Below are positions 26,488 to 35,566 of a DNA stretch of 64,000 bases, in pieces. Numbering within the stretch: the first letter of the stretch is position 1; each line of letters starts with the position of its first letter. The DNA is from Pokkaliibacter plantistimulans (GTDB lineage: Bacteria; Pseudomonadota; Gammaproteobacteria; Pseudomonadales; Balneatricaceae). The notes beneath the pieces were generated by a model that worked only from the letters and a program-made list of their open reading frames with translations, was not told the DNA's origin and searched no databases. The DNA lies in assembly GCF_046844695.1 (NCBI RefSeq), contig NZ_CP177354.1, positions 2,914,001-2,978,000 of the forward strand, read 5' to 3'. Position numbers and translations under genes: made by a program.

Positions 26488-29400
26488 TTAGTGAATCTGC
26501 TGCAGCAGAATCTGCAATGGATGAGGTAACTGCTGATCATCCATTCGCTTTACCTGACTGCGGCAGGAGTAACCCGTTGCCGTCAGTTTTCCCCGGTTAG
26601 CCGGATCATTCACCACTTTTGCCCAGCTCTGGCCATAAATGGTTTTTGATGTATCCAGATTGGCTGTTTCATGGCCATAGGTGCCAGACATGCCACAGCA
26701 GCCCGTGTTGATAACCGCCAGTTCCTGACCCAGTGCAGCAAAGACCTTCTGCCAGGCACTGACGCTGGGTGCAGCATTGGTTTTTTCGGTGCAGTGAGCC
26801 AGCAGTTTGAAGCTTCCCTGACGCAGGCAATCTGCTTTTGACTGCAAGGTGGTGGCGTGCTCTGCCAGCCACTCCTGCAGCAGCTGAACCTGAGGAGCCT
26901 GTCCTGCTGCCAGATACTTCTTGTATTCGCTGCGATAGGTCAGGGTCATTGACGGATCAATGCCCACCAGAGGAATGCCGGTGGCTGCCAGGGTATTGAG
27001 CAGTTGTGCCTGACGCTCTGCCGTGCGCGTGAACTGCTTGAGAAAGCCATGTACATGCAGCGGCTTACCATTGGCCCGGAAAGGCGCCACCATGGGCTGG
27101 AAGCCCAGTCTGCTGAGCAGGGCCAGAATATCGGTGACGACCTGAGTATCGAAATAGGACGTGAAGGCATCCTGCACGATGATCACAGCATTGCTGCGCT
27201 GGTCTGCGGTCAGTGCCTGCAGGCTTTCCTGAGTGGCGAAGGGAACGCCCATGCTGGCCATGGCGCGATCCAGACGGATATCGCTGAGCTGTGGGCTGTC
27301 GACCATGCCTGCGTATTTCTGCAGTGCTTTGCGTGTCAGGCCGTTCCCCATCAGGCTGTTATACAGCCAGGGAGTGCGTGCCAGATAAGGGATGACGAAC
27401 TCCAGGGTGCCGATAAAGTAGTCCTTCAACGGGCGCAGATAGCGGCCATAGTAAAGCTCGAGGAACTGGCTGCGCAGTTCGGGCACATTGACTTTGATGG
27501 GGCATTGTCCGGCGCAGGACTTACAGGCCAGACAGCCCACCATGGCTTCATGTACCTCATGGCTGAAGTCATATTCGCCACGCCGTTTTGCCAGCGTGTT
27601 TCTGACCTTGGGAATAAAGGTCTGAACCGCAGAACTCTGCCGCTGTTCTTTGGCCAGCTGTACCGGGTCGGCGTGTTCCTTCTGCATCAGTCGCAGCCAC
27701 TCGCGGATCAGGGAGGAGCGGCCTTTAGGTGAATGGATGCGCTGCCGGGTACCCTTCCAGGACGGGCACATGGCGTCGTCCGGGTCGAAGTTGAAGCAGG
27801 CACCGTTACCGTTACAGTGCATGCCTTCTTCAAACTTGAGACGGCTGGCAACGGGAATGGTGCGATCAAACTGGCCTCGGGTCGGCACTTCATCAATTTT
27901 CAGCAGGGTTGCACCGTCTTTGGCGGGGGTAGCGATCTTGCCCGGATTCAGCTGGTTGTAGGGGTCAAAGGTACCTTTGAGCTCCTGCAGGTAGGCATAA
28001 AGGTCGCCGAAGAAGGCAGGGCCGTATTCAGAACGGACACCTTTGCCGTGCTCTCCCCAGATCAGACCCTTGTATTTCTGCGTCAGTGCCACGACGCCAT
28101 CAGAGATGATGCGGACCAACGGCTCCTGCTCCGGATCTTTCATGTCGATAGCCGGGCGTACGTGCAATACACCGGCATCAACGTGACCGAACATGCCGTA
28201 TTGCAGACCATGGCTGTCCAGCAGTGCCCGAAACTCAAGAATGTAGTCCGCCAGATTCTCTGGAGGCACTGCGGTGTCTTCGACAAAGGGAATGGGCCGA
28301 CGCTCGCCCTGTGCGTTGCCCAGCAGGCCGACGGACTTCTTGCGCATTCCCCAGATCTGTTTGACGTTGTCGTTGCCCATGGCCACGGTATAACCGAGGC
28401 GGACTCCACCAGAAGCTTCCGCATCCAGCTGGGCGGTGAGGCGGTTTACCTCTTCTGCCAGTATGGCCTCATCGTCACCGGTGAACTCCACCAGATTGAT
28501 ACCCTGAATTGGTGTCTCGCTGGTCTGGGGGAACCACTGGGCCACGCTATGCCAGATGATGTCCTGCATCGCCAGATTGAGTACTTTGGAATCCACCGTC
28601 TCAATGGACGTCGGGTTGCCACGCATCAGGCCCTGAGCGTCCCGCAGCGCTGCGTTGAAGCTGCCATATTGCACATTGACCAGCGCAGAATACTTGGGGA
28701 TGGGCAGCACATTGAGCTTGGCTTCAGTAATGAAGGCCAGGGTGCCTTCAGAGCCACACAGCAGGGCATTGAGATCAAAGCGCTGCTGTTCATCGCGGAT
28801 ATGCGCAAGGTCATAGCCGGTCAGGCAGCGGTTCAGTTTCGGGAAGGTCGCACTGATTTCTTCCTGACGGGTACGTTGAATGCTGTCTGCCAGACGGTGA
28901 ATCTCACCGACGCGATCCTGTCTCTGCAGAATGGGCTCCAGCTGCTCCTGCGCCAGCGGGCTGGAGTGCCACAGCGTGCCGTCAAGCAGCACGCTGTGCA
29001 GCTCCAGTACGTGGTCACGGGTCTTACCGTAACGCACGGATCCCTGGCCACTGGCGTCAGTATTGATCATGCCGCCAATGGTGGCGCGGTTGCTGGTAGA
29101 CAGTTCAGGGGCGAAGAACAGGCCGTAAGGCTTGAGTGCGGCATTGAGCTGATCCTTGACCACGCCCGCCTGCACCCGCACCCAGCGTTCTGCTGCATTG
29201 ATCTCAATGATCTGGTTCATGTGCTTTGACACATCCACCAGCAGGCCGTCATTCAGGGACTGGCCATTGGTGCCGGTGCCACCGCCACGGGGTGACACCT
29301 TTACCTTGTGAAAGCGAGGCTGGTTGAGTAACTGGGCAATGCGTTGCAGGTCAGCGGTCGAGGCGGGGTAAAGCACGCCCTGTGGCATCACCTGATAGAT

Positions 29401-29538
29401 GGAGTTATCCGTTGCCAGCACCGTGCGGTTGGCATAATCCGGGTTGACGTCGCCTTCAAAACCCTGAGCTTTCAGGGCATCCAGGAAGGCCAGATAGTCG
29501 CTTTGCAGCGGCGATACTTCGGCAAGACGGGGAATCAT
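26488..29538 (-). CDS. ydiJ: YdiJ-type FAD/Fe-S oxidoreductase (D-2-hydroxyacid dehydrogenase family)
   Basis: A 1016-residue protein, the same size as E. coli YdiJ. The N-terminal half is a PCMH-type FAD domain (SPRGGGTGTNGQSLNDG, ~83-99; TIGGMINTDASGQGSVRYG, ~152-170) followed by the FAD-linked oxidase C-terminal domain. The C-terminal part has an Fe-S motif CLACKSCAGQCP near residue 670 and the cysteine-rich CCG-type end (NTGCCGMSGTYGHE). Members oxidise D-2-hydroxyacids such as D-lactate or D-2-hydroxyglutarate; E. coli YdiJ has been linked to the latter. Its start overlaps the stop of the GntR-amidohydrolase gene (ATGA), so the two form one operon. Confidence 0.9.
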   Translation of the reverse strand: MIPRLAEVSPLQSDYLAFLDALKAQGFEGDVNPDYANRTVLATDNSIYQVMPQGVLYPASTADLQRIAQLLNQPRFHKVKVSPRGGGTGTNGQSLNDGLLVDVSKHMNQIIEINAAERWVRVQAGVVKDQLNAALKPYGLFFAPELSTSNRATIGGMINTDASGQGSVRYGKTRDHVLELHSVLLDGTLWHSSPLAQEQLEPILQRQDRVGEIHRLADSIQRTRQEEISATFPKLNRCLTGYDLAHIRDEQQRFDLNALLCGSEGTLAFITEAKLNVLPIPKYSALVNVQYGSFNAALRDAQGLMRGNPTSIETVDSKVLNLAMQDIIWHSVAQWFPQTSETPIQGINLVEFTGDDEAILAEEVNRLTAQLDAEASGGVRLGYTVAMGNDNVKQIWGMRKKSVGLLGNAQGERRPIPFVEDTAVPPENLADYILEFRALLDSHGLQYGMFGHVDAGVLHVRPAIDMKDPEQEPLVRIISDGVVALTQKYKGLIWGEHGKGVRSEYGPAFFGDLYAYLQELKGTFDPYNQLNPGKIATPAKDGATLLKIDEVPTRGQFDRTIPVASRLKFEEGMHCNGNGACFNFDPDDAMCPSWKGTRQRIHSPKGRSSLIREWLRLMQKEHADPVQLAKEQRQSSAVQTFIPKVRNTLAKRRGEYDFSHEVHEAMVGCLACKSCAGQCPIKVNVPELRSQFLELYYGRYLRPLKDYFIGTLEFVIPYLARTPWLYNSLMGNGLTRKALQKYAGMVDSPQLSDIRLDRAMASMGVPFATQESLQALTADQRSNAVIIVQDAFTSYFDTQVVTDILALLSRLGFQPMVAPFRANGKPLHVHGFLKQFTRTAERQAQLLNTLAATGIPLVGIDPSMTLTYRSEYKKYLAAGQAPQVQLLQEWLAEHATTLQSKADCLRQGSFKLLAHCTEKTNAAPSVSAWQKVFAALGQELAVINTGCCGMSGTYGHETANLDTSKTIYGQSWAKVVNDPANRGKLTATGYSCRSQVKRMDDQQLPHPLQILLQQIH

Positions 29539-31163
29539 AGGGTGCTCACTTTCTCATCAGGGCCGACAGGCTGGCCTTGCTCAATCGGCTCAAAGCCGTA
29601 GAGCAATGCCGGGTTGTCGACTAAAACACGGTGTTGAAGGGCTGGGTTATCGGTCCACAGTCCCAGTAGATCAAGCAAATCGCCATCATTGGGCATGGCG
29701 CCGGGCAGGCAGGTATGAGGCCAGTCGCTGGCCCACAGTAAACGTTCAGGATTGGTCGCCAGCAGAGTTTCGGCCAGCGGGCGCACATCGATATAGGGCC
29801 AGCGATCAGCACTGATGCGCTCGGCTCCAGACAGTTTGACCCACAGCTGACCACGCTCCAGAAGGCGCAGCATGCTGACAAAGCCGGGATGCTGAGGGCC
29901 GAATTCCGGTGGCAGATGGCCCATATGATCAATGACTACCGGCACAGGCAGCCTGCCAAGGCTGGCTTCGATATCAGAGAACTCCGATACATCCAGCAGA
30001 ATCTGCAGGTGCCAGCCCAGTGGGGCAACTTTGGCCGCCAGAGTGCGCACGTCCGACACGGCGACGCCGCTCTTGAACAGCAGGTTGATGCGCACACCAC
30101 GTACGCCGAGTGCATGCATGCGCAGCAGCTCATTCATCGGTGTGTCAGGGTCAATCACGACCACGCCGCGGAAACGGTCACCGCCCTGTCGCAGGGTTTC
30201 CAGCGTGACGTGATTGTCTGTGCCATAGACGCTGGGTTGTACGACGACGGCGCGGGACAGGCCCAGTTTATCCATCACCCGCATATAGTCCTGCAGTGAA
30301 GAGGGCGGCGGTGTGTAGGAGCGATGAGGTGTAAAGGGGCGTTGCAACTCAGGCCAGAAGACATGCATGTGGCAGTCACAGGCGCCCAGTGGAATCGGTA
30401 ATCGGGGGCGGCGAGGCCCGGCATCCGGGGCCGCGCAAAGCGGTGCGAAAGGTTCTGCCAGATTGCTCATGCGGGTCCGCTCCCACCCCTGCAGGCCGCG
30501 AATCCCGCAGCCTTCTGCACTGTCAAGCAGATAGCGCCAGTACTCACGGCGGGCCAGGTCCGGGTCACCAAGGCGAATGGCGGCAATAATCTGCTGCCAG
30601 TGGCGGATCAGGTCGGCACGGTGCTGACTCCACCAGACGGTCAGAAAGCCGTCGGCCAGTCGGTCGGCCCCATTAAGGTAGGCCAGGAAACCGCTGAGAT
30701 ATTCATTGCCGGAGGCCTCGGCAACACACTCCTGCATCTGCTGCTCAATCTGCAGTGGCTGCGGGTTGTCGGTAAGTCTCAGTAACAGCTGCTCAAGTCT
30801 TGTCAGTTGTTCACTCTGGCGGCGTCGTGCGGCCATGCTGGCGGCGGCCACTTCTACTTCTAGACGCAGTTCGAACAACTTGCGCAATGCCAGACGATCT
30901 CCCTCACTGGTAACGATGCGAAAGCTCTGGTGAGCAGAGGCTGAAAGTACAAACACGCCTGCGCCCTGACGGCTTTCTACCAGTCCGGATGATTTCAGTC
31001 TCGCCAGAGCCTCGCGCACTACATTGCGGCTGATGCCGTACCGTGCGCATAGCTGTGCCTCACTGGGCAGTTTGGTTCCCGCAGGATAGTCGCCAGCACG
31101 AATCTGGGCTTCCAGTGCTCCGGCCAGTTCATTGGAGAGAATGGTAGGTTTACGTAGCGTCAA
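29535..31163 (-). CDS. GntR/FCD transcription regulator fused to an amidohydrolase-2 enzyme
   Basis: One uninterrupted 542-residue frame. Residues ~5-70 are a GntR winged helix (KLPSEAQLCARYGISRNVVREALARL, GAGVFV). About 75-220 resembles an FCD ligand domain (LFELRLEVEVAAASMAA, EASGNEYL, AIRLGDPDLARREYW), though some usual metal-binding His/Asp positions look replaced. About 250-535 is a TIM-barrel hydrolase of the LigI-like amidohydrolase family: CDCHMHVF, VVQPSVYGTDN, VVIDHMGH, LLWASDWPHT. The substrate is probably a lactone or related acid. A TTG at 31163 is preferred because GAGG precedes it by 6 bases; no ATG is near. It overlaps ydiJ by four bases. A self-regulating enzyme is the inference. 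Confidence 0.82.
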   Translation of the reverse strand: MTLRKPTILSNELAGALEAQIRAGDYPAGTKLPSEAQLCARYGISRNVVREALARLKSSGLVESRQGAGVFVLSASAHQSFRIVTSEGDRLALRKLFELRLEVEVAAASMAARRRQSEQLTRLEQLLLRLTDNPQPLQIEQQMQECVAEASGNEYLSGFLAYLNGADRLADGFLTVWWSQHRADLIRHWQQIIAAIRLGDPDLARREYWRYLLDSAEGCGIRGLQGWERTRMSNLAEPFAPLCAAPDAGPRRPRLPIPLGACDCHMHVFWPELQRPFTPHRSYTPPPSSLQDYMRVMDKLGLSRAVVVQPSVYGTDNHVTLETLRQGGDRFRGVVVIDPDTPMNELLRMHALGVRGVRINLLFKSGVAVSDVRTLAAKVAPLGWHLQILLDVSEFSDIEASLGRLPVPVVIDHMGHLPPEFGPQHPGFVSMLRLLERGQLWVKLSGAERISADRWPYIDVRPLAETLLATNPERLLWASDWPHTCLPGAMPNDGDLLDLLGLWTDNPALQHRVLVDNPALLYGFEPIEQGQPVGPDEKVSTL

Positions 31164-31174
31164 CAGGCACCTCA

Positions 31175-31202
31175 ACAAGTTGTCAGCTTGTAGGACAAGT
31201 TG
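31175..31202. promoter_or_regulatory. FadR-type operator upstream of the GntR fusion gene
   Basis: TTGTAGGACAA (31188-31198) is a perfect palindrome of the TNGTNNNACNA form bound by FadR-subfamily GntR regulators. It is flanked by direct ACAAGTTG repeats (31175-31182 and 31195-31202). It lies 25 bases before the start codon, placed for autoregulation. The match to the consensus is seen; binding is inferred. Confidence 0.6.
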
Positions 31203-31350
31203 GGGATTTTACTAATTTCTGAGCGGAGGTGAAAGACACTGGGAATAACTTGAACAGGGGGTATTCAAGCTGGAAACCGGGAGCAGAAGTCTGCTGCGTT
31301 GAGCCTGGTTTCAAAAACCAGGCAACACAGAGCCAAAAGGTACGGGCAGA

Positions 31351-31725
31351 TCAGGTTCTGGCGTACTTGATGAACATCACTTTCATCAGCACCAGCCCGC
31401 TGAAGACAATGACAGAAGCGATCCCTAACACGGGCCCCAGAATGGGTTCAGGGACAAGGCCAGCAAAAAGACAGAACAGACCGATCAGGAGCACCAGCGT
31501 GCCCAGCTGATGAATATAGAACTGCAGGTTGGCCATGCGAGCAGGAACATTCTGCAACCAGAGTTTGTGACAGACGCCGTAGATAAACGACACGACAAAG
31601 CCAAGCAGCATGATATGGGCATGTGTCACCAGCTGGCTGTGGTTTTTAGACGCAGCCATATAGATACCCAGAGCCAAACCGACTAACGCATAGCCCAAGC
31701 CTGCCATAACAAACTTTCTGTCCAT
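31351..31725 (-). CDS. Four-helix membrane protein with conserved histidines
   Basis: A 124-residue protein with four predicted membrane helices (about 5-21, 35-52, 66-85 and 92-116). The loop and second helix carry HSQLVTHAHIMLLGFVVSFIYGVCHKLW. HAHxxLLG recalls a family of small membrane proteins often annotated as cytochrome-oxidase- or NO-reductase-like, because the pattern resembles a haem-ligand helix of subunit I. Whether it binds haem is unknown. AGGAG lies 8 bases before the ATG at 31725. The repeat element at 31844 lies upstream of its promoter region. Confidence 0.7.
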   Translation of the reverse strand: MDRKFVMAGLGYALVGLALGIYMAASKNHSQLVTHAHIMLLGFVVSFIYGVCHKLWLQNVPARMANLQFYIHQLGTLVLLIGLFCLFAGLVPEPILGPVLGIASVIVFSGLVLMKVMFIKYART

Positions 31726-31843
31726 TCTTAGTCTCCTGAAGTTCAGAATTACACCAGATATCAAATCGCCGTTATTCAAAGAGCAAAAGGCACCTGTAGG
31801 GATCATGCCGGTGCTCATTGTCGGCGCAGGCACAGGTTGCCGT

Positions 31844-32064
31844 TTAACAGGCTGTTGAAAAACGTTATCGAGGCAGCCGAGACAAGGAAATACCCCGAGG
31901 GCACAAGAAACAGGCGAAAAAGCGGAGTTTAGTGAACTAAATGAGCATTTGACTCGCTTTGCTCGCCCCTTCGGGGCCGTGCTCAAGCACGTTCAGCCTT
32001 CGGCTGTGAGCCTGTTTTTGACGCGGTATTCGGCAACGCAGATAGATTTTCAACGACCTGTTAA
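31844..32064. repeat. Repeat element copy A (221 bp, MITE-like)
   Basis: Bounded by imperfect terminal inverted repeats: TTAACAGGCTGTTGAAAA on the left and, on the opposite strand at the right, TTAACAGGTCGTTGAAAA. The body has the shared core AAGCGGAGTTTAGT(G)AACTAAATGAGCA. It is in the opposite orientation to copies B and C and carries about 58 extra bases (around 31935-31992), including a CCCCTTCGGGG hairpin. It has no coding capacity. Confidence 0.85.
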
Positions 32065-32590
32065 GGTGTAGCTCAATAAAGCGGTGTGAGCTAATACCTG
32101 ACGAGGATTAGTCCAGTTAGTGTCAGGGCAATGCCATGATGATGAGCAGTTGTGGCGTGCTGAGTTGCAAACGGTTATCTGGCTATTTTTAAGATGCGAA
32201 TTGTGATGTGTGGAGATTGAATGTAATTAATTGAAAATATTCACGTTCTGACTATGTAATTATTGCCAGTTATTCCTTGTAATATTCATCTCTCAATTTT
32301 TGTGAAAAATATTTAATTCATATAAATCAACTATTTATAGTTTGGCATGTATCTTGATCTGTATTTTTTCACGAACACTGGCTTACAGCTTTCGACGCAA
32401 GATAAGAATTGCGTGATTGAGAGATTGGCTGTCGATTTTTTGAGAATGGTTAATCGGGACAGAGAAGAATCAGAGATCATGGATGATCATCACGTAAAGA
32501 AATAATAAAGGAAACTGCTAATCCTGAAATTGACTTTCTATTCATCAGATAATGGGAAATTAATTCCTATGGATTGCCAAGGAGAATGTC
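32065..32590. other. AT-rich intergenic stretch
   Basis: 526 bases without a gene, visibly richer in A/T than its surroundings between about 32190 and 32540 (runs such as AATATTTAATTCATATAAATC). It lies between repeat copy A and the DUF1328 gene. This composition suggests a silenced or acquired segment; it probably holds the DUF1328 promoter. Confidence 0.5.
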
Positions 32591-32758
32591 ATGCTTTCAT
32601 GGGCTGTTGTATTTTTTATTCTCGCCATTGTGGCGGGCTTGCTGGGCTTTACCGGAATTGCTGCGGCATCGACCGGAATTGCGAAAATACTCTTTCTAGT
32701 CTTTCTGGTGATGTTTGTCATCTTCCTTATTACCGGCAGAAGACCCCCCAAAGTCTGA
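32591..32758 (+). CDS. DUF1328 (YtjA-type) membrane peptide
   Basis: A 55-residue protein: MLSWAVVFFILAIVAGLLGF, then GIAAASTGIAKILFLVFLVMFVIFLI and a basic end GRRPPKV. Two membrane helices flank a small Gly/Ala turn, exactly as in DUF1328/YtjA proteins, which respond to stress in some bacteria but have no assigned function. AAGGAG lies 6-7 bases before the ATG at 32591. Confidence 0.9.
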   Translation: MLSWAVVFFILAIVAGLLGFTGIAAASTGIAKILFLVFLVMFVIFLITGRRPPKV

Positions 32759-32970
32759 TCGATAAGTAAGTGTACTGATCGTCAGTCAGGTTTTTTATAA
32801 CTGATTCAAGGGTTTAGAGGCGGCAGCAGCAATGACGTATTGTTGTTTTGCGAGTGTCGCTGTTGTTTCGCGAGCGTAAGACGGCTTCAGGTCAGGCTTT
32901 CATCCAAGGGATTAACAGGGATGCAACAGGGAAGTGGTACCGACTGAAGCGCTGATTCAGGGAGAATTGT

Positions 32971-33441
32971 ATGCGTAATCAAATAATCAATGAGCATGAT
33001 GCTGATGTCCTGTCGCATATCGTCAACGTGTGCGAAGACGGTAAACAGTTCTATCAGCATGCGGCACAGCAGGCGCATAACCCGGCGCTGCGTCAGGTGT
33101 TTGACGAACAGCTGAAAGCCCGCCTTTCAGTCATCAATGCGCTTCGACCGGAGTACGAGATGCGCAAGGCCAAACCGCTTTCGCGTGAGCAAACCGTCGA
33201 GGGACGCCTGCGCGAACTGTACACGGAAGTGAAAACAGCACTGGTGGCAGACGACAAGGAAGATTATGTGCTGGTTGAGCAGCTGCTGGTGTCTGAGGAC
33301 CGTACACTGATCGAGATGCAGGAGGCGATCAATGCCGTTAGCAACCCGGCGTTGAGTATGCAGTTAAATGACCAGTTAACTCACATCCAGCAGGCGCATG
33401 CGCGGATGCATCATCTGAAAAACGTGTTAAAGCCGCATTGA
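32971..33441 (+). CDS. PA2169-type four-helix bundle protein (DUF2383)
   Basis: A 156-residue, almost wholly helical protein with ferritin-like spacing: VLSHIVNVCEDGKQFYQHAA, NPALRQVFDEQL, and LVSEDRTLIEMQEAI. This is the DUF2383/PA2169 family, of unknown function. GGGAGAA lies about 7 bases before the ATG. Its neighbour DUF1328 is also a stress-type small protein, so the pair may answer to a general stress signal. Confidence 0.85.
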   Translation: MRNQIINEHDADVLSHIVNVCEDGKQFYQHAAQQAHNPALRQVFDEQLKARLSVINALRPEYEMRKAKPLSREQTVEGRLRELYTEVKTALVADDKEDYVLVEQLLVSEDRTLIEMQEAINAVSNPALSMQLNDQLTHIQQAHARMHHLKNVLKPH

Positions 33442-33508
33442 GATAAAGGTACACCAGCGGTTGGCAATACATCCGCAGACTCAGAAGCGTGATAAGCAGC
33501 GAGAACGT

Positions 33509-33656
33509 TTAACAGGTCGTTGAAAATCTATCTGCGTTGCCGAATACCGCGTCAAAAACAGGCTCAAAATGCTCATTTAGTCCACTAAACTCCGCTTTTT
33601 CGCCTGTTTTTTCCTTGTCTCGGCTGCCTCGATAACGTTTTTCAACAGCCTGTTAA
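33509..33656. repeat. Repeat element copy B (148 bp)
   Basis: Starts TTAACAGGTCGTTGAAAATC and ends with the complement of TTAACAGGCTGTTGAAAAAC. It shares the core GCTCATTTAGTCCACTAAACTCCGC with copies A and C and lacks about 20 bases present in both (GTGCCCTCGGGGTA region). Copies A and B flank the DUF1328-DUF2383 segment in opposite orientations. Confidence 0.88.
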
Positions 33657-33745
33657 AAAGTGAGGAAGTATGCCCACTGTGTCGCTTGATCTCAGTGGGC
33701 ACGCTATTCTTGGGGCTTCCTGTGCGGCAACAACTGGAGGTTCCC

Positions 33746-34117
33746 ATGTCGTTATCCGGTGCTATTCCGATCCTGAGAATCTTTGATGAAGCCAAGGCAC
33801 GGGAGTTCTATCTGGACTTCCTCGGCTTTCATCTCGACTGGGAGCATCGCTTTGATCGCGACTTTCCGCTCTACCTGCAAATTTCCCTCGATCAATGTGT
33901 ACTGCATCTGACGGAGCACCATGGTGATTGCTGTCCCGGCAGTGCCATTCGTATCCCCTGTGACCATCTGCATCATTATTGTGAGCAACTGAACGCCAGG
34001 AACTATGCCTACGCGCATCCGGGGATCGAGAAGATGCCCTGGGGAACCAGTGATATGGCGATTACCGATCCCTTTGGAAACCGGCTGGTTTTTACCAGAG
34101 ACGATGAAGTCAACTAA
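33746..34117 (+). CDS. Glyoxalase/bleomycin-resistance fold protein
   Basis: A 123-residue vicinal-oxygen-chelate protein. AIPILRIFDEAKAREFYLDFLGF is the first beta-alpha-beta unit, and MAITDPFGNRLVF the last strand. CVLHLTEHHGD resembles relatives annotated as glyoxalase superfamily or bleomycin-resistance-like; the true substrate is unknown. GGAGG lies 5-6 bases before the ATG at 33746, which is why I do not use the upstream start at 33686. Confidence 0.87.
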   Translation: MSLSGAIPILRIFDEAKAREFYLDFLGFHLDWEHRFDRDFPLYLQISLDQCVLHLTEHHGDCCPGSAIRIPCDHLHHYCEQLNARNYAYAHPGIEKMPWGTSDMAITDPFGNRLVFTRDDEVN

Positions 34118-34168
34118 GCACGTGAACACGTTCTAAGGCACCACCATTTCTGGTTTTCGGGACGATCT

Positions 34169-35467
34169 ATGAAGCAAAACACGGCAGAGCGTATGGGGCT
34201 GATGGGGGCAATCGCCATTGGCATCGGGGGAATGGTCGGTGGCGGTATTTTCGCTGTACTGGGCGAGGCGGTGTCGACTGCCCATGGTGCTACTCCCGTG
34301 GCTTTTGCACTGGCCGGCGTAGTTGCCCTGTTAACCGCTGTGAGTTATGCCCGTCTTGCTGTGGCCTATCCCAATCGGGGCGGTACGGTGGTCTACATTG
34401 ACAATGCTTTCGGCAACAACCTGGCCTCGGGCAGTGTGAACGTCATGCTGTGGCTCAGCTATCTGGTCACCATTGCTCTCTATGCCAGTGCGTTCGCCTC
34501 TTACGCGGCGACATTTTTTGCAGATGGCGTCTCACCCCTACAGCAGCATGCCCTGATCAGTGTGGCGATCATTCTGCCAACCGCCATCAATCTGATCAGC
34601 GCCAGTTTTGTCAGCCGTTCGGAGACCCTGATTGTGGTGCTGAAACTGGCACTCTTGGTGTTCATCATTTATTCCAGCCTGCCTTATATGGATATTCAGC
34701 GCGTCAGTCCGGCCCAGTGGGGGGATCCGCTTTCTATTGTGGCGGCGGGCATGATTATCTTCGTGGCGTACGAAGGATTTGAACTCATTGCCAATGCGGC
34801 AGAGGATATCGAAAACCCGCGACGCAACCTGCCACTGGCCTTTGTCTTGTCGGTTGTGCTGGTCATGGTGCTGTATATGGTGATTGCGGTGCTGACGGTC
34901 AGCACGGTAAGTGAGGCGCAGCTGGTGACTGCCAGGGATTATGCGCTGGCCGTGGCTGCTAGGCCTGCTCTGGGCCAAAGTGGCTTTGTGATCGTAGCAG
35001 CAGCGGCGTTGCTGGCTACCTTCTCTGCTATCAACGCCACCATCTATGGCAATGCGCGTCTTGGCTACACTCTGGCCAGAGACGGACAGCTACCTGAGCA
35101 GTTTGATCACGAGGTCTGGAATAAACCCGTGGTCGGTGTGCTGATGACAGCCATTATCAGTCTGCTGATCGCCAATACGATCAGCCTCAATGAGATCGCC
35201 ATTATCGGCAGTGCCAGTTTTCTGCTGATCTTTACACTGGTGAATGCCAGTGCATGCAGATTGCGTCAGCACATCGGGGGCAGCATCTGGCTTTATGGCG
35301 CGGGGACCATGCTGTGTGCTCTGGCGCTGGTTGTACTGCTCATTCACACCTGTCAGACCGATGTGCGTGCCCTCTGGGTTTTTCTCGGTTTTTTACTGAT
35401 TTCCTGTGGCTTTGAAGGGGTCTTTGGCACGATCGTTCGGGGCCACTTTCTGGGCAGGCAATACTGA
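34169..35467 (+). CDS. APC-family amino-acid permease
   Basis: A 432-residue protein with about 12 hydrophobic segments. The first helix has MGAIAIGIGGMVGGGIFAVLGEA, the broken-helix glycine motif of APC transporters, and AYEGFELIANAAEDIENPRRNLP is the characteristic helix 6 to loop region. It should import an amino acid or polyamine at the inner membrane; the substrate is not readable. It follows the glyoxalase-like gene by 51 bases on the same strand and may share its transcript. Confidence 0.9.
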   Translation: MKQNTAERMGLMGAIAIGIGGMVGGGIFAVLGEAVSTAHGATPVAFALAGVVALLTAVSYARLAVAYPNRGGTVVYIDNAFGNNLASGSVNVMLWLSYLVTIALYASAFASYAATFFADGVSPLQQHALISVAIILPTAINLISASFVSRSETLIVVLKLALLVFIIYSSLPYMDIQRVSPAQWGDPLSIVAAGMIIFVAYEGFELIANAAEDIENPRRNLPLAFVLSVVLVMVLYMVIAVLTVSTVSEAQLVTARDYALAVAARPALGQSGFVIVAAAALLATFSAINATIYGNARLGYTLARDGQLPEQFDHEVWNKPVVGVLMTAIISLLIANTISLNEIAIIGSASFLLIFTLVNASACRLRQHIGGSIWLYGAGTMLCALALVVLLIHTCQTDVRALWVFLGFLLISCGFEGVFGTIVRGHFLGRQY

Positions 35468-35566
35468 TTACCTCATTCCGTCAGTGTAGTGGTGTGAAGC
35501 CGTGGACAGTCTGGCACGGCATTCGCTAGGCTTGGAGTCGTTTGTTTACTGGCTTCGTAGAATCTG

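Noticed and set aside
27733..29229. 498-codon open frame opposite ydiJ
   Set aside because: It is fully antisense to a clear coding gene, has no ribosome site and its translation has no recognisable domain. Such frames arise from codon bias of the real strand.
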